This document shows, piece after piece, positions 46,501 to 58,198 of a stretch of 64,000 nucleotides of DNA (position 1 is its first letter; every line of letters starts with the position of its first letter). Origin of the DNA: Gonocerus acuteangulatus (lineage: Eukaryota > Arthropoda > Insecta > Hemiptera > Coreidae); the NCBI GenBank assembly GCA_946811695.1, contig OX328125.1:40082836-40146835 (forward strand). Reading direction: 5' to 3'. The notes under the pieces were generated by a model. It did no database searches. It worked only from the letters and a program-made list of their open reading frames with translations, and was not told where the DNA came from. The position numbers and the translations under genes are program-made.

Positions 46501-47626
46501 AATTTGCATAACGGCTTTGTTTTTGGAATATAAAAAAAATCCATATAAAAGTTGTTTTTATATCATTTTTTAATAGTTCAGAAAATATTAAAGACAATAA
46601 CAAAAACAAAAAAAAAAATTCCTGGGACAAAAATATTTATTGAATTCTATCTTTGAAGTTTGTGATATGAAGAGGTAAAACCAAGGGAGATAGAATGGGA
46701 ACTTACTAGCTCATTACTCCGACCAGGAGATAAATGAAGATGAAAAATGATAGCATATTCGAGAAGCATCAAGGAGAAATAGGAAATGTTGCTTACTATT
46801 AGACAAAAATTTGTGTTATATTTTCAGCCTATCATGATGGAATACTTTTTTGCCACTTTTTCAAATTATAGGAAATTATTGATAGTTAATTTTTTATTTT
46901 TTTTTCAATTACGTGCTTTTTTAATAAAAAGTCTAAAGTTTCACAAAAAGAAAAAAAAAATCTGTTTGTGATGGAGGAAAATAGAGGCCATTTTTGCATT
47001 TCGCATCCTAAAAAAACAAATTCAGTAAAAATATCCCGTAAATGAATTATTAATCTCCTTTATTTAGTTGGATAAATAAAATTTAGGTAGTGCTCTGCTA
47101 TAGGAATAAAAAATTGTAATTTGGTCCTTATTTCCTTCAATTTATTTCACAATGCCAAAAATGTATAATTTGGAAAATTTAACAGGTTGGAGTACTTGAA
47201 AGGTTAAGTTCTGTCTACTTGAAGATTGTGAAAGTTCCTTTACTTCCCCTCTGAAAATGTATTTTCTTGTTGTGTTCTCTTTGTAAGAATATTAAAAATT
47301 ATCTGCATACTACAATATATATTTACTATTAAGCATTTCTTTGATTGATTGAGGGTGTGTTTTGTACTAATGTTGTCAAGTCGTATAAACGTTCCTTGAG
47401 AAGATTAAGATAGTTACTGCCTTACTTATGAGAAGGATCTATTAAATCTTTTGAAGCTCGTATTACTCGTGGTGACTAATAGAATTGATTGTCGTTTCCA
47501 GTTGCTATAGATTTGATTGTGCATCACATCTGGGATATACTCCATGGACCCGACCATCCCATGGATTCAGTCCAACAGAATGACCATCGAAGCCCAAGCT
47601 CTTGTTCAGACACGCTCAGTCGTTAG
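36763..47626 (+). CDS. Uck: Uridine-cytidine kinase, common exons plus proximal terminal exon (isoform A)
   Basis: Exons: 36763-36855, 37125-37284, 38589-38685, 43335-43477, 44067-44164, 45033-45081 and 47502-47626, all with GT-AG sites. The product is 254 residues, against about 261 for human UCK2. It phosphorylates uridine and cytidine in pyrimidine salvage. The P-loop [12 protein letters not shown] is split by intron 1 exactly after GK. Further family blocks are [77 protein letters not shown] and PRGADN. The terminal exon gives [20 protein letters not shown] and a unique tail ending SDTLSR. The residue at the human His117 position (YDFxxHS) is Asn here (YDYRTNS). The gene diverges from BiP. 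Confidence 0.95.
38048..38093. repeat. (TA)n tract in kinase intron 2
   Basis: About 23 TA units directly abutting the left end of the MITE at 38094. Confidence 0.95.
38094..38482. mobile_element. MITE with perfect 31-bp terminal inverted repeats
   Basis: The left end starts TCTGTACCCCGGAGGTAAAG and continues to 38124. The right end (38452-38482) is its exact reverse complement. TA dinucleotides flank both sides (38092-38093 and 38483-38484), as for Tc1/mariner-type insertions. An internal degenerate copy of the repeat (catggtgtcatttacctc) lies near 38298. No coding capacity. It sits in kinase intron 2. Confidence 0.93.
38700..40240. other. Kinase intron 3, left part: SINE 1 copy and SINE-tail piece
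   Basis: A 5'-truncated tRNA-headed SINE family 1 copy lies at 39204-39364 on the minus strand (tail ttttaacgcccatttattat, box B as gggatcgaaccca), preceded by a T30 run. Another piece, cggcgctaatggcctagttg with an A31 tail, lies at 40038-40100. No exon is visible. Confidence 0.8.
40250..40560 (-). pseudogene. Tc1/mariner-like transposase fragment
   Basis: The minus-strand frame 40544-40344 reads [20 protein letters not shown] and PNLTHW, resembling the LPWPAQSPDLNPIE block around the second catalytic aspartate of Tc1-like transposases. The aspartate itself is replaced by N (PNLT for PDLN). It is a short, dead fragment. Confidence 0.6.
40893..41655. mobile_element. Foldback element with about 150-bp inverted ends and nested repeats
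   Basis: The arms 40893-41044 and 41503-41655 are inverted and about 90% alike by eye (aagttattaagcactaaag against ctttagtgcttaataactt; ttcatttttacc at both outer edges). Inside, 41063-41160 and 41338-41450 are direct repeats beginning ctattaattttagc. A third, inner copy of the arm start lies near 41305. There is no coding capacity. Confidence 0.85.
41656..43334. other. Kinase intron 3, right part; no gene seen
   Basis: Homopolymers occur at 42428-42445 (T) and about 42838-42870 (T33). A short foldback around 42513-42610 pairs ggcatatatgtccca with gggacaaatatgtccc. No exon is visible. Confidence 0.6.
43526..43594. repeat. (TA)n tract after kinase exon 4
   Basis: About 34 TA units, 50 bp downstream of the exon 4 donor. 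Confidence 0.95.
44785..44928 (-). repeat. Dispersed repeat family A, terminal fragment
   Basis: It contains ggttctgaaacgtaaaattt, gaggtcaacctt and gagggagggaggaaccccgc, matching the end of the 22030 copy in inverse orientation. It sits in kinase intron 5. Confidence 0.85.
45082..47501. other. Kinase intron 6a; no exon or element recognised
   Basis: AT-rich intron before the proximal terminal exon. Reading frames here lack splice-site context and family resemblance. A thymine-rich tract at 46900 and a short A-run at 46950 are the only notable features. Confidence 0.6.
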
Positions 47627-47920
47627 CTTAAAACCTTTCAAATTTAAAAACTGTGACTTTAAAAATGCATTTATATAGAAGAATTTGTTAGGTGATTGGG
47701 CACAATAATGAAATAATAGAGCATGAACTGAATATTAATTTTACCCTTAGGTTAATCGTTCACTTTTTATGATCTGTGTAATTTTTGTAAATATTCATTA
47801 TTCTTTAAACTAGTCTTATTTGTAATCTTGACGTTTTTAGAGCCAAATTATTAGTATTGCATCATGTCCCCCTGAAAACTAAAAAAAAAAATATATCGAA
47901 TTCCAAAATCTTCTGTTATT

Positions 47921-47959
<39 letters not shown>

Positions 47960-50334
47960 ACTTTTTGATAAACCTTGTTAATTTAGAACTTTTATTTTAC
48001 ACATCACTATAATAATTTTAAAATAGTTAAATTATAGTTATCAATAAGGCTGTTTTTTTTTTTTTTTTCTTTTCATTCCACTGTCAGTTAATAATTTATC
48101 ATAGAAAAATGTTAACTAACAAATATCTGAACAGTGATTCAGAAAACTTATGTCTTTATTTGTTGGAAAAAGTATGATTTATTAGTTATGGGTCTATTGT
48201 GTTAAGATAATAGCTATATAACTGCATGGTACTGCAAATTAATTTTCTGTAATTTTATATCACAACTTAATTGATCGTATTTTTGTCAGATCAATTGAAT
48301 AATGAGTTACTTTATAGCTAATGATAAAATTTGTAATTTTTATCTAGGAGTGATCAAAAGTTTGTAAGGAAACAGTACAACATTCAAACTTTATGACAGA
48401 AAATTATTCTAAAGCTTAAAAAAAAGTCTTTTGCTTTTTTTCTTTTATGCAAATTTATTTAAGTTGTTAACAGCATTGAGCTGTCATTTTCATTGGAAAA
48501 TCAACAAGAAAAATGTTAAAAAATGAAAAGCTAAAAAGAACTCCAATATTTATACCGTATTTAATACATTGTTCCCAACAGCATATCTACTACGTATTCT
48601 GGGTAGTCTATTACTTCACAAAAGAATGTACACAGGTTTCATGCTTCCAATGTTGTATTTTATTACATTCTTTTTTTAATGTTTGCTATTATTATTATTA
48701 TTATTTTATGGGATTTGAGTGGAAAACCTGTACAACTTAAGGAATATTTTTTAGCCTGAAAAATAATTTTACTTAATCACTTTATTTCTAAATAAAGAAA
48801 AGTAATTACAAGCACACATACTTAGTAGTAGACATTTTTTTAATCATAGATTTTACTTTATTTAGGCCTTCTGAAAATAATAGAAATGTCTTTTTTTTAC
48901 GACTAATGCATGCAAAAGAGTTTATTTGTATTTATTATGAAAGGTTTTTGGTTACAGGCTTAGGCCTTCAAATCTTTTATTATTTATTTAAATTTTAACG
49001 TCCATTATTATTAACTATGAATTTTGGGACTGGTAATCTAAAGGTAAATCTTTTATTAAGAAACCTCTAAACACTTAAAAAAAATGTTAACTTTTAAGTA
49101 CTTCTTGTTTTATAATTTTGCCTTTTACTATCAATATATTCTTTTTTATCCATGCCCCATCCTCAAGTCTTTATCGGATCCATCAACTGTACACATCCTT
49201 AAAGAATTAAGTTGCTCCTAATTATTACTACTAATTTGAATGAATGAATCTACTGTATTATTCAAATTAGGGCATTTAAGAAGACTTTCTGAAGAGAATA
49301 GTGAATGTCTATTCAACTTCTAAATTAGAAACTTTAGAAATATATATTTAGGTATGCAGGGTAAAACCAAAATTGCAATTTGGTCCCAAGTATTTGTACT
49401 CCATTGGAAACACTGTCAACTGTACCACCCAGACTTTTCCTGAACTACTGAATTTATTGCAAATAGATCTTTTGAAGCACATTTTATAGATTCAATAATC
49501 AGGGATTTCTTTTTTTTGTTATTTGTTTCAGGTGTTATAAATAGGTTTGTTAAAAAGGTGTGATCAAATACTGTGTTAAAGTAGTTGGATAATTTATGTA
49601 CAAATGAGAGTTTTTTATATTATTCTGATTGACTGTAAACATTTGAGATTAGGTTTAATTCATTATAGAATCAATAGAGATGAAAAAATAAGACTGATTG
49701 GATTTTTTGAGCCCATGTTGGGTGTTTTTTTTCCATGTTTTACGTTGTGGAGGACTAACTATCTTATTATTCATTTGGACCAGTTATTATTTTTTTACAC
49801 ATTGATTATTTCCTTTTTAACTTCAATCCAGGATATGTATTTTTTTCTCCTTAACATGAACTGTGATCTACTAATGTATTTCAAATTGGGAAAGGCTGAC
49901 TTTTCATGTTCTGTTCAATGCTAAAGAAAATGTCTTATAGCAATACCCCTTATCACCTGCATTTCTCTATTGCCAGTTTATTCAATAAAAAACTGTATCT
50001 GCCTTTCACACTACAAAAATTGACCCCAGAGTGAGATTAAAATGTGACAAAGACTCTAGTCAACAGAGAGAGATTCTGTACATTTCCATCAGAAATTACA
50101 TATCATCGAACAATTGGTCTCCTTGCACGAACAATGCCTTTCACATTTCACACAATTTTAATTAGTTGTTTTATTCAAGAATAAAATCTTTTCATTTTAT
50201 AATTTTCCTTAAAGTTTAAATTTAGTGTAACTCTTGCATTGGTAAAGAATAACGATTGCAACAACTGAAAATTGTTATAAATATCTTCCTTATAAAATAA
50301 AATCACATATTGACAAATGTGTGATATCAATTGA
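47627..50334. other. 3' UTR of isoform A and intron sequence
   Basis: T-runs occur at 47926-47954 and 48053-48069. An AATAAA at about 48793 could end isoform A. A tail-only SINE 1 piece lies at 48981-49050 on the minus strand (aattttaacgtccattatta). No coding exon is seen. Confidence 0.55.
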
Positions 50335-50540
50335 ACTCTATTGTTTTTTTTACTTTAACGGTTTATCAATTGGGCGATTAATGCTGGGCTATCTACAGGT
50401 TGCCACCCTTTTTTTATAATTCCAACAGCACATGGTCGGCCACCCATTCAGGTGCTCGCCACTCCTGACGTTGCTTAACTTCGGTGGTCAACGGGAACCA
50501 GCGTATTCAATGTGGCTATGACTGTTGGCACTCTATTGTT
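50335..50540 (-). mobile_element. 5S rRNA-headed SINE with 11-bp target duplication
   Basis: The minus-strand head (50529-50422, 108 nt) starts GCCAACAGTCATAGCCACAT and includes CACCGAAGTTAAGCAACGTC and a box C-like GAATGGGTGGCC, and ends GTGCTGTTGG: a 5S rRNA with about 10 nt missing in the helix IV/loop E region. The 5S internal promoter segments are present. The tail (50421-50346) reads GGGTGGCAACCTGTAGATAG and ends CGTTAAAGTAAAAAAA, matching the tail of the tRNA-headed SINE family 1. The perfect repeat actctattgtt (50335-50345 and 50530-50540) flanks the unit exactly, the head starting at 5S position 1. Confidence 0.93.
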
Positions 50541-52342
50541 ATCTCTTACTTTTTATTCAGCTTGCAAGATGAGAGAAACGTATTAAATTTAATCTATAGT
50601 AATTTCTGCAACAGTGGCATTAACTAGATCTGTTTAATTGGGAATAAAAATAATTGAAGATCATTTTCATAAAATTCTCTTTTTTTAGTAGTAATTAATA
50701 TTTTGTCATTTCTTTGGAAATGACAAAAGGTGAGTTTTCAAGGTATAAAGGGTCTGAGAGTTTTGTTCCAATTTTATATAGTGTTTACTTATTACTCAAT
50801 GCTTTAATTGGTGTTAGGTTTCTTATATGCAGTATTATTAATGTTTTAAAAGAAAAAAATTATCAAGTATGACACATATTGTAATTTTTATCCCAAGAAT
50901 GTACAGAAAATCTTAAACGAGTAATTCATATTTTTTTGTTGTCAAGAAGCGAAATTCAACCTACTATTGTATAATTGAATTAGAATATAAATCCATAAAG
51001 TTAAAAAAAAAAAAAATTCTAAACAGTTATCCAATTTACCAATAACCTCCACCGGTAGTTAAAGAATTAATATTATAAATATATGTAATATACAAGAGCT
51101 TTCTACTAAAGTTATTTTGTATATTTTTCTATAAACTTTTACTGCAGTCAAGAAGCTCAAATCAAAATGGATAGTTCCAAAACTTTTACAACAAAAAAAA
51201 CAACTAAACATATGTACATATGAACAAACTTCATAATTTTATCAGTAGCTTGGTTGGTTTCTTTCATTTGAATTTTATTGAAAGCAAAATACCATTATTT
51301 TTCTTATGATATATTTTTATATTATTTTTTAATTATAAAAACTTATAATTTTTAACTGTTACGGGACTGATTTTTTTTTTTTTTTTTTGTAATTTTAACT
51401 GGCTTCTTGAGACATATATATTATTGGAATAAATATTTGAAGCCTAAATGTTTTATGTATTCTATTTTAATTTTTTTTGTACATATCTATTTTAATAATT
51501 TTTGTACAAATAGATATTGTTTTTATAAATAGAGTTATTTCGTAACCATAAATTAAAAGTTTTAATTCATAACAGTCAAAAGTGGTAACATGTAATCTTA
51601 GACTCCCGTGCTAACTATATATCAAGTGGATTATTTTAAATATAAAACTTGTTTATACTTTCAATTCTTTAAATGTTGAAGCTATTTATTTCTTTTAGTT
51701 AAAGAAACATGAGGTAATCATGCGAGAGGTTTAAAATTAGAATGGTGAAAGTCACATTTTCAACAGATCTGAGTTTAATCCAGAAGAAAAAAAAAGTTGA
51801 AGCACTAAAGTGTTGTAAGAATAATTGAATAAACTCAATTGTTGGCAAGTATTCAATTTTTTTTTTTTTTTTTTTTTATCAACAACAACAATTTATGTAT
51901 GCTTAAGCATTTACTGATGTATACTTAAGGTCATTTTGAGGAATCTAAAATAATGAACTAATAAAATGTCATTGCTTTAAAGTAGATCTCATATTAATAT
52001 TTAATTGGTTTGCCAAATATACTTCTGACCCGGGAAGTTATCATAATAACTAGAAAACTTATCATACCCAAAATTAATTGTAATCAACTTCCACCAGTCT
52101 GACTTTAACCCTCTTCAAATCTACTTCTATATATTACTTAAATTTTATGTATTCAATTTTTCTCTTGTGAGGACAACTGCACTCACACGTTAAAAGTAAT
52201 TTTGCTATTGCTAGTATGTTTTTTAGTTAATAATAATAGGCAATATATGTAACAATTTTAAAAATTACACCTAAACACTTTTTTAAATCGTTCTTTGAGA
52301 GTATTACTCCATATATTTTATCATTTGGACTCCCTCTGTTGG
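50541..52342. other. Kinase long terminal intron; no exon seen
   Basis: A piece at 51359-51389 (gttacgggactgatttttttt) matches the 3' end of SINE family 2. T-runs occur at 51370-51388 and 51858-51877. Nothing else is recognised. Confidence 0.6.
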
Positions 52343-52838
52343 TACAGTAGACTTTCCCTAATCTGGTGTCATCGGGAGAGGGGTACAGTTGGATTAGAAA
52401 AAGCGCGGGATTAGATAATTCAGTTAGAAGAGGTTGCTTATGTATTTCAAAAAACCTTATTATTTGAGAATATAATAATATTCATCAATTTTAATATTGC
52501 ATATTTCAGTAAAATGTAGGTACTGAATTATAAAGTAAATTCAAAAAGTGTAAATCCTTGATGGTGTATACCATGTGTTCCAGCCGCAGATGCCTTTGTG
52601 GAAACATTTATTTTCTTAGTAGAAACACAAGGCACAGCATCTAAAAAGAAACATATATGCCTTCTTTGACTTCCATTCAATTAAATACCACGAAACAAAT
52701 GTTTGTATAGCTAAGTTGGGAAGGTTTTCCAGGAGCCCTCCAGCCCTTCTAGCTTCAACGAGTGCGGAGATCCGTCACTCATTCCTCTCGGAGACCGCCA
52801 GATTAGAGAGAGCGACGGATAAGGGAGAGTCAACTGTA
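52343..52838. mobile_element. Tigger/pogo-type MITE, 492 bp
   Basis: The left end is CAGTAGACTTTCCCTAATCT and the right end (reverse complement) CAGTTGACTCTCCCTTATCC, the Tigger-type terminus. TA duplications lie at 52343-52344 and 52837-52838. Internal second copies of the ctaatctgg motif occur at both ends. No transposase remains. Confidence 0.88.
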
Positions 52839-54518
52839 TTATAATTCTCACTTATAGTTTTAACTTTTACATTTCTGAAGTTTTTCTGGCTTAGCACAAT
52901 ACAAGATCCGGGCTGATCTGTCTTTGGGCCATTTGCCAGAGTGAAAGACTTGTACAAGGAGCTATTTTCAATCTAGCCTGGGGTGGGTCCAGACTTATTA
53001 CGTAATGCACCCATTGAAAGGAAGTGGCCCGTGCACCATGTATGTTTATAAAAATGGCAGTAGATAGATCTAATAGCAGTTGATGCACTATAAAAAATAA
53101 TCACAGAAGTATTTTTGAAAGTGGAACATTTCTAGACATGTGCTTAAAATTGTCTCTGGCAGTCATATTTTGTCTCAAAGTTAATGTACATGGATATAAT
53201 GCCTAGGCATTTTATTTGTGAAATTTTAAAATATTAATTACCTGTTAATTTTATGTAAACTTACGACTGTTTTTTTTTCAATGAATAAGCTCAATGGTCA
53301 AACAGTTAGTATTCCAGTGTTTTATTAAGATTCCCATAACAGATATTCACCTTCTATGAATTGCCAATTCAATAAACATTAAAATGAAATAATTTCCATA
53401 TATTAAGAAGAAAAAAAAAATTGAAACATTCCGGCACTTCTTTTTGAGAAATTAATTCTTTGTCCTCCTCTATCCCTTTATTTCTATAGCAGTAGTCCTG
53501 AGACTGTTTTGACCTAATTAGTACCCTGAGGGGGATGTTTTTGTTTTTTTTTTCAAAGCTCATTATTCATAAAGGACTGCTGAAGCCACCAAAATATCAT
53601 ATTCATTTTTATTAATTTAATTTTCTATAAATAATGTTGAAGAATTATAAATTGCTTCTTCTTGAATTGTTCAATGACTTTTCCCCTTAAATTCCTCAAG
53701 ATCCAGGAATGGATGAAACTAAGCTAAAATAAGTACAAGTTAAAGTAAGAATGGAATGGTTGGAACTAGTTTTTGGTTAGAAGAAGTCCATGTCCAAAAA
53801 GAGATTTAAGAATTTTTAGTTAAATATGATGGTTTGACATTTTTACTGAATAATGTCTCATAACAACGAATTAACTAGCCTTACTGTCACAAACTGTCTG
53901 AGGAATTAATTAAACAAAAAAAAAAAATGAAGAGATTTGAAAATTGAGGAACTGGTGCTTTATACCATCCTGTGTATTATATAATGGTTTAATAGATTCA
54001 AGAATGGTTAGAAGAACAAAAATTAGAGTCCTGAAGATAGAACAGATTAATTTGTTTTTTGTTGCCAGAATATAATATTATTAACTTCAGCCCTTATTTT
54101 TCTTTTTTTGTTGTTCTCTCCTTTTTTTTATGGTGGATTTACTGTCAAAATCATTAGGGCCTGTGCCTCTTTTGATAGCAATGCTTTTGCTTATCTTGTC
54201 GTAGGGTGGGCTTAAGTCTGAACATAAAAGTAGGCAGGCCGCTTAGGCTAGGAGGCTCTTCCTCTGCTCGTCTGGGGATCTAGCTAGAACAATGTTTCCC
54301 CAGGCTTTTACTTCCTATGATCTAACTAAATTTGATAATACCACTCCAGTGAGTGCTAATGGTCTCGGCAGACGATGCACAGAAAAAGAAAAAAAAAAAC
54401 ACTCCAGTGTTCATTATGTTTACAATTACAATATTTACATTCCTATAATCTTGTAAAATTAACTACTGCTTTAATCAGTTCATTGAAACTCACATTCTGC
54501 TGAGTTTAAACTATAAAT

Positions 54519-54550
<32 letters not shown>

Positions 54551-55409
54551 CTGAATTAGCTGTAGTAGGTGTTATATATTCTTTTTTAATATGAATTATT
54601 TGTTTCTTCCAATTTGTTCCTTCCTTTTTCTCCTGACATATTTATCAAAGGAGATTCTATTCATTAACTTCTAATTAAATATAAGCATATTTTAATTTAG
54701 AAATTTATATGACAAGATAATTGTATATTATTGGTTTTGAAAATCATGTGAATAAAAACAATGATTATAAAGGTTTCTCTTCATTGCATGTCTTCCTTCT
54801 AACATTCTTTTTGACATGTATTTTTGTTTATAATTTTCCCAGCTGTAATTTGATTACTATTATTTATTAATTGCATATCCTCTATTATTTTTATGGCATT
54901 GAGATAATTTTCTACTGGTTGCTCCATTTGTTGGAATGCATTTGTTAAAAAAAATGACCTTTCCACACAAATCGATAGCCCATGGTTCTTTTTTTACTAA
55001 AGATTTTTAAAGACCCTGTTTAAACTGTTACGACCATTGGGTCTCAGTGGTATTTAATTGTTGCTGTTTGTTCATAATTCACATGGTAATTGTGTAGTTA
55101 TTATTATACCGTTGAAAAATGTCAGACCTATAAATTCTCTCAGGAGTGGACTTAAGATTGTATAGAAGCATATTCATAACCCAGAAACATATAACCTTGC
55201 TCAGAATTTTCATTTCTTTCAAACATATGACAGATATTTTTGAGTCCAGCAAGGAGCTCTTGGTTCCTTGCCTTACATAATTATGGCCTTTGTCTTCTGA
55301 GAAGGAGGGAATCCTGAGTCGGTATCTTTTCTTCCTGAGTGCGAAACGTGCATTCAGAGTCACAAATGAAACCCATAAAAGAATTAATAAAATAAAAATG
55401 TAAAAAAGT
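52839..55409. other. Kinase long terminal intron; SINE-related pieces only
   Basis: A stretch at about 54190-54395 ends gtgctaatggtctcggcaga with an A-rich tail and resembles the SINE segment seen at 26775 and 40038. T26 lies at 54525-54550. No exon is visible. Confidence 0.55.
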
Positions 55410-55640
55410 CAGTCCTCTGACATGCTGCAAAGGCCCTGAGAGGCACGTGTCTGACTCATTACCATATGCTCATTTCCGACTTTGCAGATAGCCATTCAGG
55501 TAGGATGGGCTGAGGGATTAAACAATTCCAATGTAAGATGGCAATACTATAAGCTAAATTCTTTATTGTGTGCCCGGAGTCGAATACGTCTTCCAGTACA
55601 CAAGTTGAGTGCTCTAACACTTTAGCCAAGGCCTTATGAC
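55410..55640 (-). mobile_element. Degenerate SINE family 2 copy
   Basis: It shares the order of the 26612-26964 copy: 3' end (agtcagtcctctgacatgct), ctgagaggcacgtgtctgac, and a decayed head (cacaagttgagtgctctaac). It has many substitutions. Confidence 0.75.
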
Positions 55641-55767
55641 CTGTATAATGAGGCAGGGATAATCCCCAATTATTCAGTAGAAACAGATTCAATGGCTGTC
55701 ATGCAAAAGAATACTTCCTCTTCAGTCAAATCAAAGCTGACTGTATTTTTAGGAGAAAAAATGGAAA

Positions 55768-55798
<31 letters not shown>

Positions 55799-55998
55799 CT
55801 AAATTTCGAGTACTCTAAAACAACAGATTTGGTTGAACATATTTCATATGTTTGATATTCATCCAAAGTAAGATATATCAATTTTGGTCACTTTTAAAGA
55901 AGTTTCACAAAAAAAAAAATGTTTTATCGAGAGACATAAGTTATTTTCTTAAATATCTCAAAGAGGATTGTGAAACTTAGTTTTAATGTGTGAAAGCA

Positions 55999-56060
55999 CC
56001 TTTAACCCTTTATAAGGTGGCAGCATATATATTGCTACCGCTATCTTGGTTCACTGGTTG

Positions 56061-56137
<77 letters not shown>

Positions 56138-56170
56138 GAGCAACCAGGCATATATATTGCCACCCCTAGG
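55999..56170. repeat. Inverted repeat around a (TA)n tract, possible TTAA-type element
   Basis: tttaaccctttataaggtgg starts the left side. ggtggcagcatatatattgc and ggcatatatattgccaccc form an inverted pair flanking ggttgcta(TA)n...agcaacc. The TA tract spans about 56062-56138. Confidence 0.65.
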
Positions 56171-56449
56171 TACAAGCAGTAGTAGTTGTTTTTGAAGTGT
56201 AGAAATATACACAAACATATTCACAAAACTTTGACGAGTATCGCCTTTAAAAAAAACAAATTACTGAAAACCCCCAAAAGATTCTTGTTCTCATATAAAA
56301 CTTATTATGCCCATGCACTGGATTGCATTCATATATATATTAAATTATATTTATTAACTTAATATATTAATTATATATTAACGTTTTAAAACTCCTAGTG
56401 ATAAGGTTATAACAGAATTTTTTCCGCCAATTTCTTGCACCATGAAAAT

Positions 56450-57420
56450 GACCAATTTCACGTCCTAAAAAAAAGTCCGACTCGCAGGAACTGCATCACC
56501 TTAGTGCGGTTCCGTTCTTATCCCTAGTCTAGTTTGGAAAGATTAAAATAGAAGCAGTTATTATTTTGGTTCCACCAGTCTTGAGAGGTCTTGATTTATG
56601 ATCTTACCTGGAAGGGTCGGCCAACACTAGAAAGGGTCCCGCTAGTTAGAAGGTCTTGGAAATCTATATTTCTAACAATAAATTGTTTTTGTTATTTTAC
56701 TTAACCTGCTTTATTGTCAAATACATTATCCAACTATAAGCAATCAAAAAATAACAAGGAATAAAACTGACAAAAAAAAAATGGTAGAATAAACGAAATC
56801 AATTACTTTAAAGTTTTAAGCACTTATTTCTCCGATTGACATCGCCTAACTAAAACTTTCCTCTGAACCTTTTTTGTAGAGCATTTAGTAAGCTTTCAAA
56901 TGGTAACCTTCCGCTTCCCAAGATTGTTAATCGTTTTCGAGATAGAACGAAAGTATACAAATTTTACAATCAAAACTTTTCATGTCTGTTAATAAAATAT
57001 TTTCTTCTAACCCTTCCTTAACTCCAAACGTAACCAAAATTTCAACATTATAGTTTTGATGTAATTCGAACATGCAGAAAATGTTTCAACTGAATCCCAT
57101 GATTCTAAGTACCCAAACCAAAAACGTTAATCAACAAATATTTTTCCAATTTTCTCGAAAACGGTTAAAGCTATCGCCTTAAAAATGGTTTCATTCTTTT
57201 TCTTATGCCAAGAAGCCTATAAAACGAGTACTTGCAAGCATATGAAGTAAGCGGAACAATTTTTTTCGCGCGACATTCGCTCCAAAAACAATGTTCCGGT
57301 GGGCGGATTCTGCTGGTTAACGAACTTGACCTTTCAAATTAGACGAATGATTTTTGTACCAAATTTCATCAAAATCGGACCATTAGGGGGGCTGGAAATG
57401 AGCGAACAGACAAATATATA
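56450..57420 (-). repeat. Dispersed repeat family A, second long copy (inverted relative to 22 kb)
   Basis: From right to left it repeats the order of the 22030-23240 copy: agacaaatatata, atttggtacaaaaatcattc, cgttaaccagcagaatccgc, acttgcaagcat, aaaacggttaaagctatcgcc, then the region ending in cgcactaaggtgatgcagtt. The two copies lie 34 kb apart in opposite orientation. Confidence 0.87.
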
Positions 57421-57431
57421 TATATACATAT

Positions 57432-57600
57432 ACAGGGTGTTCAAAACTCGATTGACACCCTCCTTTTTTTCCACAATTTTTGAAATTTTAAAACGAAACT
57501 TGGTGGATCTTAACGTGGTCAAATGAACTTTCATTGGACCTAATGCACGACCCCTCAACTTTCTCCAGTTCTTCTCCAGAGACCCTAACTCCGGAATCTC
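57432..57600 (+). mobile_element. Single mariner-like terminus
   Basis: CAGGGTGTTCAAAACTCGAT preceded by TA has the form of a mariner-type end. I find no matching opposite end before the kinase exon at 57941. Confidence 0.5.
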
Positions 57601-57940
57601 CAGTGGAAAGGGGTTATTTTTATGACGGATTATTGTAGAGAATTAAATTTTATGTCGATTTTATATCTGTCATTTTTTCGCTAAAGCGCACCAATAAGTA
57701 ACAAATTGCCAAAAACCGATAAAACCCTTGTTTTCTGTCACTTTTCTGCTAATAAAGTAGAAAGTATGCCCCTAATGAAAAAAGTAGTTGATATAAACGT
57801 TGTAGAGGATTCCTAGGAGATGTTATTCTAAAGAAATAATTACGAACCACCAATTAAATTGTTTGTTAGCTAAACAACAACAATTAATTCAAAATTAAAT
57901 ATTGTCAATGGAGAATTAAATTTAATATTGTTTATTTCAG

Positions 57941-58077
57941 TTGCGATTGATTTGATAGTACAACACATCCGAGACTTTCTGAATGACCGGGCCGAGAGTA
58001 CTAAAGCAAAGACGCCTAATTCGCCTGCGAAGAGGACTGGGACAGGAGGAGCGGACACATCGTTTGGTCTTCACTAG
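57941..58077 (+). CDS. Uck: Uridine-cytidine kinase, distal alternative terminal exon (isoform B)
   Basis: A tttatttcag acceptor is followed by VAIDLIVQHIRDFLNDRAES and a tail with KTPNSPAKRTGTGG, ending TSFGLH-TAG. It joins kinase exon 6 (donor after 45081) in the same phase as the exon at 47502, giving 258 residues. Its VQHI spelling is closer to vertebrate UCK1/UCK2 than the proximal VHHI version, so it may be the ancestral terminal exon. An AATAAA at 58193-58198 is the likely poly(A) signal. Use of both exons is inferred from intact splice sites and frames; no transcript evidence exists here. Confidence 0.9.
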
Positions 58078-58198
58078 TAACTTGTTTTCTGTCATTTTAT
58101 TGTTCCTATTATTATTTTAATGTAATTATTTGAGTTATTTTTGGAAATATTAAGCTTACACGAACAGAAGCTTTCAGATCTTTTCCAGAAGAAATAAA

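Noticed and set aside
50422..50529. Functional 5S rRNA gene
   Set aside because: About 10 nt are missing in the helix IV region, several conserved bases are changed, there is no T-run terminator after the 3' end, and the unit continues into a SINE tail flanked by a target duplication.
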